A DNA stretch of 64,000 nucleotides from Prochlorococcus marinus str. MIT 9302 (GTDB lineage: Bacteria; Cyanobacteriota; Cyanobacteriia; PCC-6307; Cyanobiaceae): NCBI RefSeq assembly GCF_000759975.1, contig NZ_JNAM01000011.1, forward strand, positions 310,001 through 374,000, written 5' to 3'. The notes under the pieces were generated by a model, which ran no database searches, was not told the DNA's origin, and was given only the letters and a program-made list of their open reading frames with translations. Both the position numbers and the translations under genes were made by a program. Positions 6,853 through 11,781 of this stretch are shown in pieces. Positions within the stretch are counted from its first letter, which is position 1. Each line of letters begins with the position of its first letter.

Positions 6853-6939
6853 ATGGATAATGATTTTATAAAGGCAAATCTTATATTACATTCACGATTC
6901 ATTCACGATTTGCAATATTCTCCTAATCCCTTGATATGA
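6853..6939 (+). CDS. Leader mini-ORF in repeat A2, overlapping the EVE-like start
   Basis: A 28-codon ORF starts MDNDFIKANL, nine bases behind AGGAG. Its TGA overlaps the ATG of the EVE fragment as ATGA, a classical coupling arrangement. It is longer than the sister mini-ORFs partly because the 11-bp duplication at 6890-6911 lies inside it. Translation is unproven. Confidence 0.3.
   Translation: MDNDFIKANLILHSRFIHDLQYSPNPLI
6890..6911 (+). repeat. 11-bp tandem repeat, two units
   Basis: ATTCACGATTC is followed immediately by ATTCACGATTT, inside EVE-leader copy A2. The corresponding positions of copies A1 and A3 lack it, so the duplication arose after the copies separated or was lost from them. 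Confidence 0.9.
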
Positions 6940-7011
6940 CTGAAATAAACTACTGGCTAATGAAAAGTGAGCCAGTCTGATTTCAGAGTGGATCTCAAGG
7001 ATTTGTGATTT

Positions 7012-7065
7012 TTTACCCAAACTTTACCCAAACTTTTAAACTTTTAAACTTTTAAACTTTTAAAC
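7012..7065 (+). repeat. 11-bp tandem repeat followed by four TTTTAAAC units
   Basis: TTTACCCAAAC occurs twice (7012-7033). It is followed without a gap by four perfect copies of the octamer TTTTAAAC (7034-7065). A near-identical 11-mer pair lies at 251-272, with similar bases just before it. The reverse complement, GTTTGGGTAA, also appears once in the EVE leader at 10000-10009. Confidence 0.9.
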
Positions 7066-7146
7066 TTTTAAAAATTATCCGAATCCCTTAATCATTTTTT
7101 CTGATTGATATCCTGATTTCACGAATTTAGTATTATCAGTCAATAT

Positions 7147-7308
7147 TTAAATGATTTTTGAAAGAGTTTTTGGTTTTTTTGAAGTAGTTTTCTTAAGATA
7201 TTCAGGGATATAACTATATGAAACTAATTTCTCATCAGCATTATGAAAGTAGTTTTGAAATTCATTAAAGTACTTCTGGGGTAGAGTAAGGGGTTTTTTA
7301 ATCTTCAT
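7147..7308 (-). CDS. Small hypothetical protein with PQKYF motif, 53 residues
   Basis: ATG at 7308 is preceded by AGGAGG six bases upstream, a far stronger ribosome site than most genes here have. The product begins MKIKKPLTLPQKYFNEFQNY and ends in a lysine-rich tail. It is soluble, with no cysteines. Its start resembles that of the 46-residue protein at 8562-8702 (both read basic residue, P, hydrophobic, KYF), suggesting a small family. It is the last of three consecutive minus-strand genes with the same kind of ribosome site. The function is unknown. Confidence 0.65.
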   Translation of the reverse strand: MKIKKPLTLPQKYFNEFQNYFHNADEKLVSYSYIPEYLKKTTSKKPKTLSKII

Positions 7309-7321
7309 TTTTTCCTCCTAA

Positions 7322-7507
7322 TTAGTAATGAAAATAAGGAATTTCTTCTAATTTTTTTGGAATAAAAGAACAGATGCCAAATTGCATACATTCCATTTGA
7401 TCATCAGTCAAAGCTCTCGAGTTTGAATTCCGACCTGAGAATGTATCTAGAAAAAAATGTATTGTATTTTGAATCTTATGTTTATAAGGATTTCCGCAAG
7501 ACATCAT
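7322..7507 (-). CDS. Small cysteine-containing hypothetical protein, 61 residues
   Basis: Two adjacent ATG codons (7507 and 7504) follow AGGAGGTTA; the second has the better spacing. The product starts MMSCGNPYKHK and has three to four cysteines, including CMQFGIC near residue 40. No membrane segment or signal peptide is present. It lies 13 bases upstream of the 53-residue gene at 7308 and about 36 bases downstream of the one ending at 7544, so the three are probably co-transcribed. No family is recognised. Confidence 0.65.
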   Translation of the reverse strand: MMSCGNPYKHKIQNTIHFFLDTFSGRNSNSRALTDDQMECMQFGICSFIPKKLEEIPYFHY

Positions 7508-7543
7508 TAACCTCCTTTGTTTTTTGAAAATTTTTAAACCCTA

Positions 7544-7705
7544 TTATTCAGCAATGCAATAGGGGTCGCTTTGTGATTTGCTGCAAAAAATTGTTTTGCG
7601 TAGATAGGCTTTTTCATATTTTCTATAAATACTTTGAGTCATGAAAACTCCAAAATAAATAAGTAAGACAGTCAATATGAGTAGCTCTAATCCTAAGTTG
7701 GTCAT
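7544..7705 (-). CDS. Small single-pass membrane protein, 53 residues
   Basis: ATG at 7705 follows AAAGGAGGTTAATCAA, a strong Shine-Dalgarno. Residues 4-23 (LGLELLILTVLLIYFGVF) form one membrane helix. A basic stretch follows (YRKYEKAYLRK), then a short tail with two cysteines (IFCSKSQSDPYCIAE). The positive-inside rule puts the tail in the cytoplasm. It is the first gene of a three-gene minus-strand set of tiny proteins. The function is unknown; photosystem or stress-type small membrane proteins are possibilities, but no signature is seen. Confidence 0.65.
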   Translation of the reverse strand: MTNLGLELLILTVLLIYFGVFMTQSIYRKYEKAYLRKTIFCSKSQSDPYCIAE

Positions 7706-7928
7706 TTGATTAACCTCCTTTGATTTGAGTATTATTTAGTACGTTTGATATCTAAAAAGCAAGCGTATGAATACCTAAAAAAATATCAGGCAATTACTTT
7801 AATTAACTTCGAAACTAAAAATAAGAATTTATTTTAAATACTAAGTTTCAAATAAATCAGCATATCTACGCATATACAAAAAAATTTATCCGTACTAGCT
7901 TCCTATTAGTCAAACGGAGGGATTAGAA
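7706..7928. other. AT-rich intergenic region
   Basis: This stretch separates the minus-strand small-gene set from the plus-strand minigene at 7929, so it should hold divergent promoters. It is very AT-rich; no definite operator or RNA gene is seen. Confidence 0.4.
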
Positions 7929-8045
7929 ATGATCGATAGTCCACCAGAGAAGTTCATTAGATTGGTTTAAGCAGCCGACAACATTAACAACAAGGATCAA
8001 TGATTTAGGTGCGTTGTTAATTTATTCCGACACATAACTAAGTGA
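7929..8045 (+). pseudogene. SD-led minigene with in-frame stops
   Basis: The ATG at 7929 follows ACGGAGGG with good spacing and encodes MIDSPPEKFIRLV before TAA. The same frame continues with AADNINNKDQ, TGA, FRCVVNLFRHITK and TGA, and this sequence looks protein-like. Either a small gene has been broken by two nonsense mutations, or a 13-residue peptide heads a short non-coding transcript. A strong terminator follows directly. Confidence 0.3.
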
Positions 8046-8087
8046 AAGAGATTGTTTTCTAAAGGCAGGATTCAATCTCTTTTTTTA
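8045..8087 (+). terminator. Strong intrinsic terminator
   Basis: AAAGAGATTG pairs with CAATCTCTTT (10 bp) around an 18-base loop, followed by seven T residues. It closes the transcript of the minigene at 7929; no longer gene precedes it on this strand, so a short RNA is produced here. Confidence 0.8.
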
Positions 8088-8178
8088 TTGGGTTTACATC
8101 AAAACAAACTTCTCATATTTATTTCTATTTTGCCAATATTAAAAAGCATCCATTACAACCTAAGCAAAGCGGTGGTCT

Positions 8179-8289
8179 ATGGGTGCAAATAATTTCAAAG
8201 TAATTAAGATTCATCTACAACAAGAACAATATAGATATCAAGTGCCAAATTTAAAAACCTTTAGATTAGGTACTTTACCTAAAATTTGA
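8179..8289 (+). CDS. Possible 36-residue protein
   Basis: ATG at 8179 gives MGANNFKVIKIHLQQEQYRY followed by QVPNLKTFRLGTLPKI and TGA. Composition looks coding, with an amphipathic beta-strand-like pattern, but the upstream GGTGG is a weak ribosome site and the length is short. It lies 49 bases before the cysteine-rich gene at 8339. Confidence 0.35.
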   Translation: MGANNFKVIKIHLQQEQYRYQVPNLKTFRLGTLPKI

Positions 8290-8338
8290 CTTTATTAGGA
8301 AAAAGTTGCTAGATGTTCTGCAGATTGGAGAATTAATT

Positions 8339-8506
8339 ATGAAAAAAGACATTTTATCAAACATCAAAAATTCAGATGCTTTGGAAAGTTTCTTCGATTG
8401 CATTACTTCATGCAGTATCAATAGTGAGGGGGTAGACTGTACTACCGCTTGTTATGCTAAACACTTGGAACCAGCTAATGTCGATTATCCTTTAAACTTT
8501 TTATAA
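8339..8506 (+). CDS. Small twin-CX3C protein, 55 residues
   Basis: The ATG at 8339, eight bases behind GGAG, is preferred over an ATG 11 codons upstream. The product MKKDILSNIKNSDALESFFD continues with two CX3C motifs, CITSC and CTTAC, separated by eight residues, then a hydrophilic tail ending NFL. Twin CX3C pairs typically form a helical hairpin pinned by two disulfides or a metal site. Whether it is exported is unclear, since no signal peptide is present. No family is recognised. Confidence 0.6.
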   Translation: MKKDILSNIKNSDALESFFDCITSCSINSEGVDCTTACYAKHLEPANVDYPLNFL

Positions 8507-8561
8507 GCAGATTAAGCAAAGTTAAGATTGAATATATTTATATATCTACAGTTTCCAGCAA

Positions 8562-8702
8562 TTAAATTTCGCAGCCGCAATATGAAGGGTTCTCTTCACA
8601 CCTAAGTTTCCAATAAATTACTTTGATATTTGCTCCGTTATCTATATCGTTAATAGTCCTAAAGTATTTAGGAATGATTGTATAAGGAACTCTTTTATTC
8701 AT
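8562..8702 (-). CDS. Small hypothetical protein with PKYF motif, 46 residues
   Basis: ATG at 8702 follows AGGAGGAAATC, a strong ribosome site. The product begins MNKRVPYTIIPKYFRTINDI and ends with a cysteine cluster (CEENPSYCGCEI). The first 14 residues resemble those of the protein at 7147-7308, although the tails differ. It is convergent with the twin-CX3C gene. The function is unknown; the CxC tail could bind a metal or form a disulfide. Confidence 0.6.
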   Translation of the reverse strand: MNKRVPYTIIPKYFRTINDIDNGANIKVIYWKLRCEENPSYCGCEI

Positions 8703-8850
8703 GATTTCCTCCTACTTGCTACACCTATGTTCTAACTACCAACGCATATCATTTATGAGTATCAGTATGTACGGTTTAAGGAAAAATAAAGTACGGGTAA
8801 AGGACCAAATTTTGAGACTTTTATTTAAATGCAAGTCCTAGGATTAATTC

Positions 8851-8896
8851 ATGGTTGTCATGAGGCAGTTGCAGGGATACAACTGAAGCCAACCAT
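8851..8896. ncRNA. Nested-hairpin structured RNA candidate
   Basis: ATGGTTG (8851-8857) pairs perfectly with CAACCAT (8890-8896). Inside it CAGTTG (8866-8871) pairs perfectly with CAACTG (8880-8885) around an eight-base loop, CAGGGATA. The two stems are separated by an asymmetric internal loop (8 versus 4 bases). The strand is ambiguous because the stems are palindromic. No known riboswitch or small RNA is recognised. Confidence 0.4.
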
Positions 8897-9016
8897 AAAT
8901 TATTAGAGATCAATTCAAGATATAAAACAAACTCATATAACTAAAGAGATAGTGATGTATTTAAAAACCACGAACATCTATTAGTAACACTTCTAATACC
9001 AATTAATAAACAAAAT

Positions 9017-9040
9017 AAAGGGGCATGTGTTTGCCCCTTT
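9017..9040 (+). terminator. Terminator-like hairpin
   Basis: AAAGGGGC pairs with GCCCCTTT (8 bp) around ATGTGTTT. Only three T residues follow on the plus strand, so it may be a weak terminator or a stabilising 3' hairpin of a small RNA starting upstream near 8840. Confidence 0.55.
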
Positions 9041-9222
9041 CGAGTCTTATGCACTCATTATCTAAAAAGTCGGTGAGTGCTTTTGACTCCTGAATTATTT
9101 CTACTCCTGTTGAATTGGAAAAGATAGTCGTGACAACCACAAAGCACTTCTACTCGGGTAAAAATACTCTATTAATTTCAGGTCAATTAGAGGAAAATAT
9201 AGGTATAGATCTAGGAGGTCTT

Positions 9223-9405
9223 ATGAAGCTATTCAATCAATTTAATATTCTTCCAAAATATCTAACGGCATTTAACTATGCAGGTTTAAATTTGAATGAA
9301 ACCCCAAAAGAACTTGAGCAATGCCCTGTAGAGTTTCAAACCTACTGGGACAAAGAATGTAAAGACAATCCAACTAATCAAAATTGTTTAATCTATTGTG
9401 ACTGA
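9223..9405 (+). CDS. Small cysteine-containing hypothetical protein, 60 residues
   Basis: The ATG at 9223 is preceded by TAGGAGGTCTT and is chosen over an in-frame TTG at 9115, which has no ribosome site. From the ATG the product starts MKLFNQFNILPKYLTAFNYA and ends with four cysteines in its last 25 residues, including CLIYCD at the terminus. The extra 36 codons upstream also look protein-like, so the longer form cannot be excluded. The LPKYL segment recalls the PKYF motif of two other small island proteins. Confidence 0.55.
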   Translation: MKLFNQFNILPKYLTAFNYAGLNLNETPKELEQCPVEFQTYWDKECKDNPTNQNCLIYCD

Positions 9406-9931
9406 GTTTAAATTATTCATCCTTGGTCAATAAAAGTGTTATGCCACCATTCCATTAATCCTCTTTTTCTCTTAATTCAGGAAAGCAATTAGCTACTTTT
9501 AATGACACTCCTCTAAAAGCATTGGACGCCAAGAAATAGCTATTTAATTCTTACCTTAAAGAACCTATAAAATTTAATAAAAACGTTTGATCGTATTAGA
9601 AGGAACTTTTACTGGAACCAAAGATTCACCGTAGTGTGATTCGGCTGATCTCATCAGCAGCCAGTAAAAGAAATTAACTAAAGCAGTCTCCACGAAGATT
9701 TAGTAACTGACCTAAATAACCTCAATCGAAGTGTATTAGCAATATACAAAACTCTTATGTCAACCTTTTAAAACATTTGTATCAGGACGAACTATTTAAA
9801 AACCCTAGAATTTGTTCTAAAAACTGTTCTACATTAAACAAATTTCATGCGATAAACCTATTTTTCAGTATCAATGGCGGGGTTTATACAGAAATTTATG
9901 AGGTGGAATATATACGTACATGCAAGGATAA
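9406..9931. other. Gene-free stretch before the island boundary
   Basis: No ORF longer than a few codons is supported. It holds the structured-RNA candidate at 9606-9670 and ends at EVE-leader copy A3. Nothing else is recognised. Confidence 0.4.
9606..9670. ncRNA. Structured RNA candidate closed by a perfect 10-bp stem
   Basis: CTTTTACTGG (9606-9615) and CCAGTAAAAG (9661-9670) pair perfectly over ten bases. Inside, GCTGAT (9644-9649) pairs with ATCAGC (9653-9658) across a three-base loop. The remaining 28 bases contain a weak CAC-CGTA-GTG hairpin. The layout is that of a two- or three-way junction RNA. No known family is recognised and no coding sequence overlaps it. Confidence 0.45.
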
Positions 9932-10087
9932 TTGACCCCATACCACACATCACTTTCCTAAATAGGAACTTTGATGGATAATAAATTTATACCAAAAAAG
10001 TTTGGGTAACTCCTCATGGAAGCCCAAAAAATCACCCAAATCCCTTGATATGACTGAAGAAAATTTTTGGCTAATGAAAAGCGAACC
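9932..10087 (+). repeat. EVE-gene leader repeat, copy A3 (attached to the intact gene)
   Basis: This is the parental-looking copy: the leader leads into the complete EVE-domain gene. It shares with A2 the 20-base run AATCCCTTGATATGACTGAA and with A1 the whole MDNKFIPKKFG mini-ORF. It marks the change from island to core gene order. Confidence 0.8.
9974..10009 (+). CDS. Leader mini-ORF MDNKFIPKKFG upstream of the EVE gene
   Basis: An 11-codon ORF follows AGGAACTTTG at a normal ribosome-site distance and ends 40 bases before the EVE start. The peptide is identical to that of copy A1 with two synonymous differences. It could be a regulatory leader peptide; translation is not proven. Confidence 0.35.
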   Translation: MDNKFIPKKFG

Positions 10088-10508
10088 TAACGCTTACAGT
10101 ATAGAAACTTTAAAAAATGATGAGGTTACTTTATGGGACGGGATAAGAAATTATCAAGCTCGAAATTTCATGAGAAAAATGAATAAAGGAGATAAGGTTT
10201 TTTTCTATCATTCAAACTGTAAACCCCCAGGTATTGTTGGACTTATGGAAGTAATAGATCTAAATATTATTGATCCTACCCAATTTGATAAAGATTCAAA
10301 ATATTTTGATCCAAAATCAAAACCTGAGAATCCGAGATGGGATTGTGTAAAAGTAAAATACTTATCTAAGTCAGATAAGATTTTAAGTTTACCTGAATTA
10401 AAGAATTTATTTAGTGAGGATGAGTTATTAGTTGTAAAGAAAGGAAATAGGTTATCTATAATACCAGTCCAAAATGATACAGCAAAAATATTGCTGGAAA
10501 AAATATAA
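10050..10508 (+). CDS. EVE-domain protein
   Basis: The 152-residue product is a single EVE (PUA-like) domain. It opens with NFWLMKSEP, the family hallmark, followed by WDGIRNYQARNFMR, GDKVFFYHSN, PGIVGLMEV and WDCVKVKY. EVE domains bind modified bases in DNA or RNA (family knowledge); the ligand here is unknown. The ATG at 10050 is chosen over an in-frame TTG at 10002, because homology starts there and the truncated copies begin at the same codon. The leader and first codons are duplicated twice in the island to the left, and the gene sits at the island-core junction. It is convergent with the DUF2811 gene. Confidence 0.85.
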   Translation: MTEENFWLMKSEPNAYSIETLKNDEVTLWDGIRNYQARNFMRKMNKGDKVFFYHSNCKPPGIVGLMEVIDLNIIDPTQFDKDSKYFDPKSKPENPRWDCVKVKYLSKSDKILSLPELKNLFSEDELLVVKKGNRLSIIPVQNDTAKILLEKI

Positions 10509-10514
10509 AAATTT

Positions 10515-10766
10515 TTAGTCCTTAAAATTCATTGAAAACATATTTCCAATATATAGTCTCGTTAAATCCCTATTTTGAAATCCTTTTTGCATCAAAAATC
10601 CTGCGATAGCAGCTTGTAGTATCCTGTATTGATCCCAATTGGGATGTTCCTCAACAAATTCTTTCATAGCATTTTGAAGATTTTCCTGAAGTTCACATTT
10701 GAAACTAATTACTTCATCTTTCTGATTTAAAACTATTGAATTTTCGTCGTAATTTAACTCTTGCAT
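10515..10766 (-). CDS. DUF2811 family protein
   Basis: The 83-residue product matches the cyanobacteria-specific DUF2811 family: SFKCELQENLQNAMKEFVEE, then HPNWDQYRILQAAIAGFLMQ, with the conserved HPNWDQ. The length is normal. It has no membrane segment and is probably an all-alpha cytoplasmic protein of unknown function. It ends seven bases from the convergent EVE gene. Confidence 0.8.
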   Translation of the reverse strand: MQELNYDENSIVLNQKDEVISFKCELQENLQNAMKEFVEEHPNWDQYRILQAAIAGFLMQKGFQNRDLTRLYIGNMFSMNFKD

Positions 10767-11074
10767 ATTGAAAAAAATTTGTTGAAAATCTACAAGTTCC
10801 AGTTTTCTTCAAAATTACTCAATCGTCAACAAGTATTATTAAAAGACAATCTCAAGTATTAGAATAATGAGAATCCAGTCATAAAGCGGATGGTCATGAA
10901 AATTAATTTTATAAAATTAAATCTTACTGAAATATAAAGAATTATATAAAATCAGAAGTTTTCCACATACTTTAGATAACCAGATATTTTTTAAAAAATT
11001 ACTGTGGAAAAGTTGTGAATTTTTTTTTTTTGCACGGGGAAATATATTTAAAAATTTCCAATTTAATTTATCTT
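10767..11074. other. AT-rich intergenic region with two DnaA-box-like sites
   Basis: TTTTCCACA at 10959-10967 and its inverse TGTGGAAAA at 11003-11011 both match the cyanobacterial DnaA box consensus exactly. They are followed by a run of about 12 T residues (11020-11031). No ORF is present. The usual picocyanobacterial origin is next to dnaN (established knowledge), which is not here, so this may be a secondary DnaA-binding site. Confidence 0.45.
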
Positions 11075-11446
11075 TTAATCCATTGATTCCCACATCTTTT
11101 TTATTTCATATAATAAATTTTGTGCTATTGGTATTGGCCAATACATTTCGAAAGATCTAGTTTGGTCCTGGCTTTCAAAAACAAACCTTAAACTCCATTC
11201 ATTTTTTTTTCCTTCTAACTCAATATGCCAAGGCAGTTGTTCTAACTCTAAAGTAATATATTCCTCATCCATTAATTCATTCTTGATACCTAATAGTTGT
11301 TCATTAATTCTTAAAAGTAAAAGATAAAGTGAATAAAATTCACTTTTCTGTAACTCAATTGACCAATTGTCCACACCAATCAAAAAGCAGAATTTGCCTT
11401 TTTTCAAATCTCTATGTAATCTCCATCTTTTTTGATCTTTTACCAA
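11075..11446 (-). CDS. DUF1818 family protein
   Basis: The 123-residue product fits DUF1818, a cyanobacterial and plastid-lineage family. It has WRLHRDLKKGKFCFLIGVDN near the start, an ITLELEQLPWHIELEGKK centre, and WSLRFVFESQDQTRSFEMYW near the end. No catalytic motif is evident and the role is unknown. It begins two bases after the rpoZ stop in transcription order, so both form one operon. Confidence 0.8.
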   Translation of the reverse strand: MVKDQKRWRLHRDLKKGKFCFLIGVDNWSIELQKSEFYSLYLLLLRINEQLLGIKNELMDEEYITLELEQLPWHIELEGKKNEWSLRFVFESQDQTRSFEMYWPIPIAQNLLYEIKKMWESMD

Positions 11447-11448
11447 AG

Positions 11449-11685
11449 TTAACCAGGAAGTAAATCTGGTTGATCTTGTTCATCGCTTAGTTCAATAATT
11501 GACCTTTGTACAGGTTTAATAGTTGATTCTTCTAACAGTCCATCAAAATCATCAAAACGTCTTTGTTTAGCTCTAAAAGCAATTCTCACTGTAGTTAAGT
11601 ATCTATTAGTTGATTTTCTAATCAAGCTCTCACCTCTTTTTGCAAGATCATTAGAGTCAATTCCCGCATTATTTGATATGTTCAT
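11449..11685 (-). CDS. rpoZ: RNA polymerase omega subunit
   Basis: The 78-residue product matches cyanobacterial RpoZ: an N-terminal [20 protein letters not shown] followed by [20 protein letters not shown] and a C-terminal [13 protein letters not shown]. Omega helps fold and assemble the beta' subunit, which is split in cyanobacteria (rpoC1 and rpoC2 are at the other end of this window). It is first in an operon with the DUF1818 gene and divergent from an Hsp70-like gene. Confidence 0.85.
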   Translation of the reverse strand: MNISNNAGIDSNDLAKRGESLIRKSTNRYLTTVRIAFRAKQRRFDDFDGLLEESTIKPVQRSIIELSDEQDQPDLLPG

Positions 11686-11781
11686 TAAAAATTTTTTTTG
11701 TACTATATTATGTATCTTACAGTTTATTAGATCGATTCAAAACATAAATTACAAAAAAACTTAAATGATTCAGAATTTCAT

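Larger units (their letters stand above)
6800..6973 (+). repeat. EVE-gene leader repeat, copy A2 (truncated)
   Basis: It shares the leader blocks of copies A1 and A3 (CCCCATACCACCCATCAC, ACTTTCCTAAATAGGA, ATGGATAAT, then AATCCCTTGATATGACTGAA) and the first 11 EVE codons, giving MTEINYWLMKSEP. It then diverges and stops at TGA two codons later. The leader contains an extra 11-bp tandem duplication. It shares about 20 more upstream bases with A1 than A3 does. It is a 5' fragment of an EVE gene, not a functional copy. Confidence 0.8.
8703..9222. other. Long intergenic region with structured-RNA candidate
   Basis: No ORF is convincing. It contains the nested hairpin at 8851-8896 and the terminator-like hairpin at 9017-9040, described separately, which could delimit a plus-strand RNA of about 190 bases. 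Confidence 0.4.

Noticed and set aside
10002-10049. TTG start for the EVE gene
   Set aside because: Truncated EVE copies and family alignment both start at the ATG at 10050; the upstream codons belong to the leader.
1-10050. CRISPR array in the repeat-rich island
   Set aside because: Repeats are few, of different kinds, and not regularly spaced; no cas genes are present.
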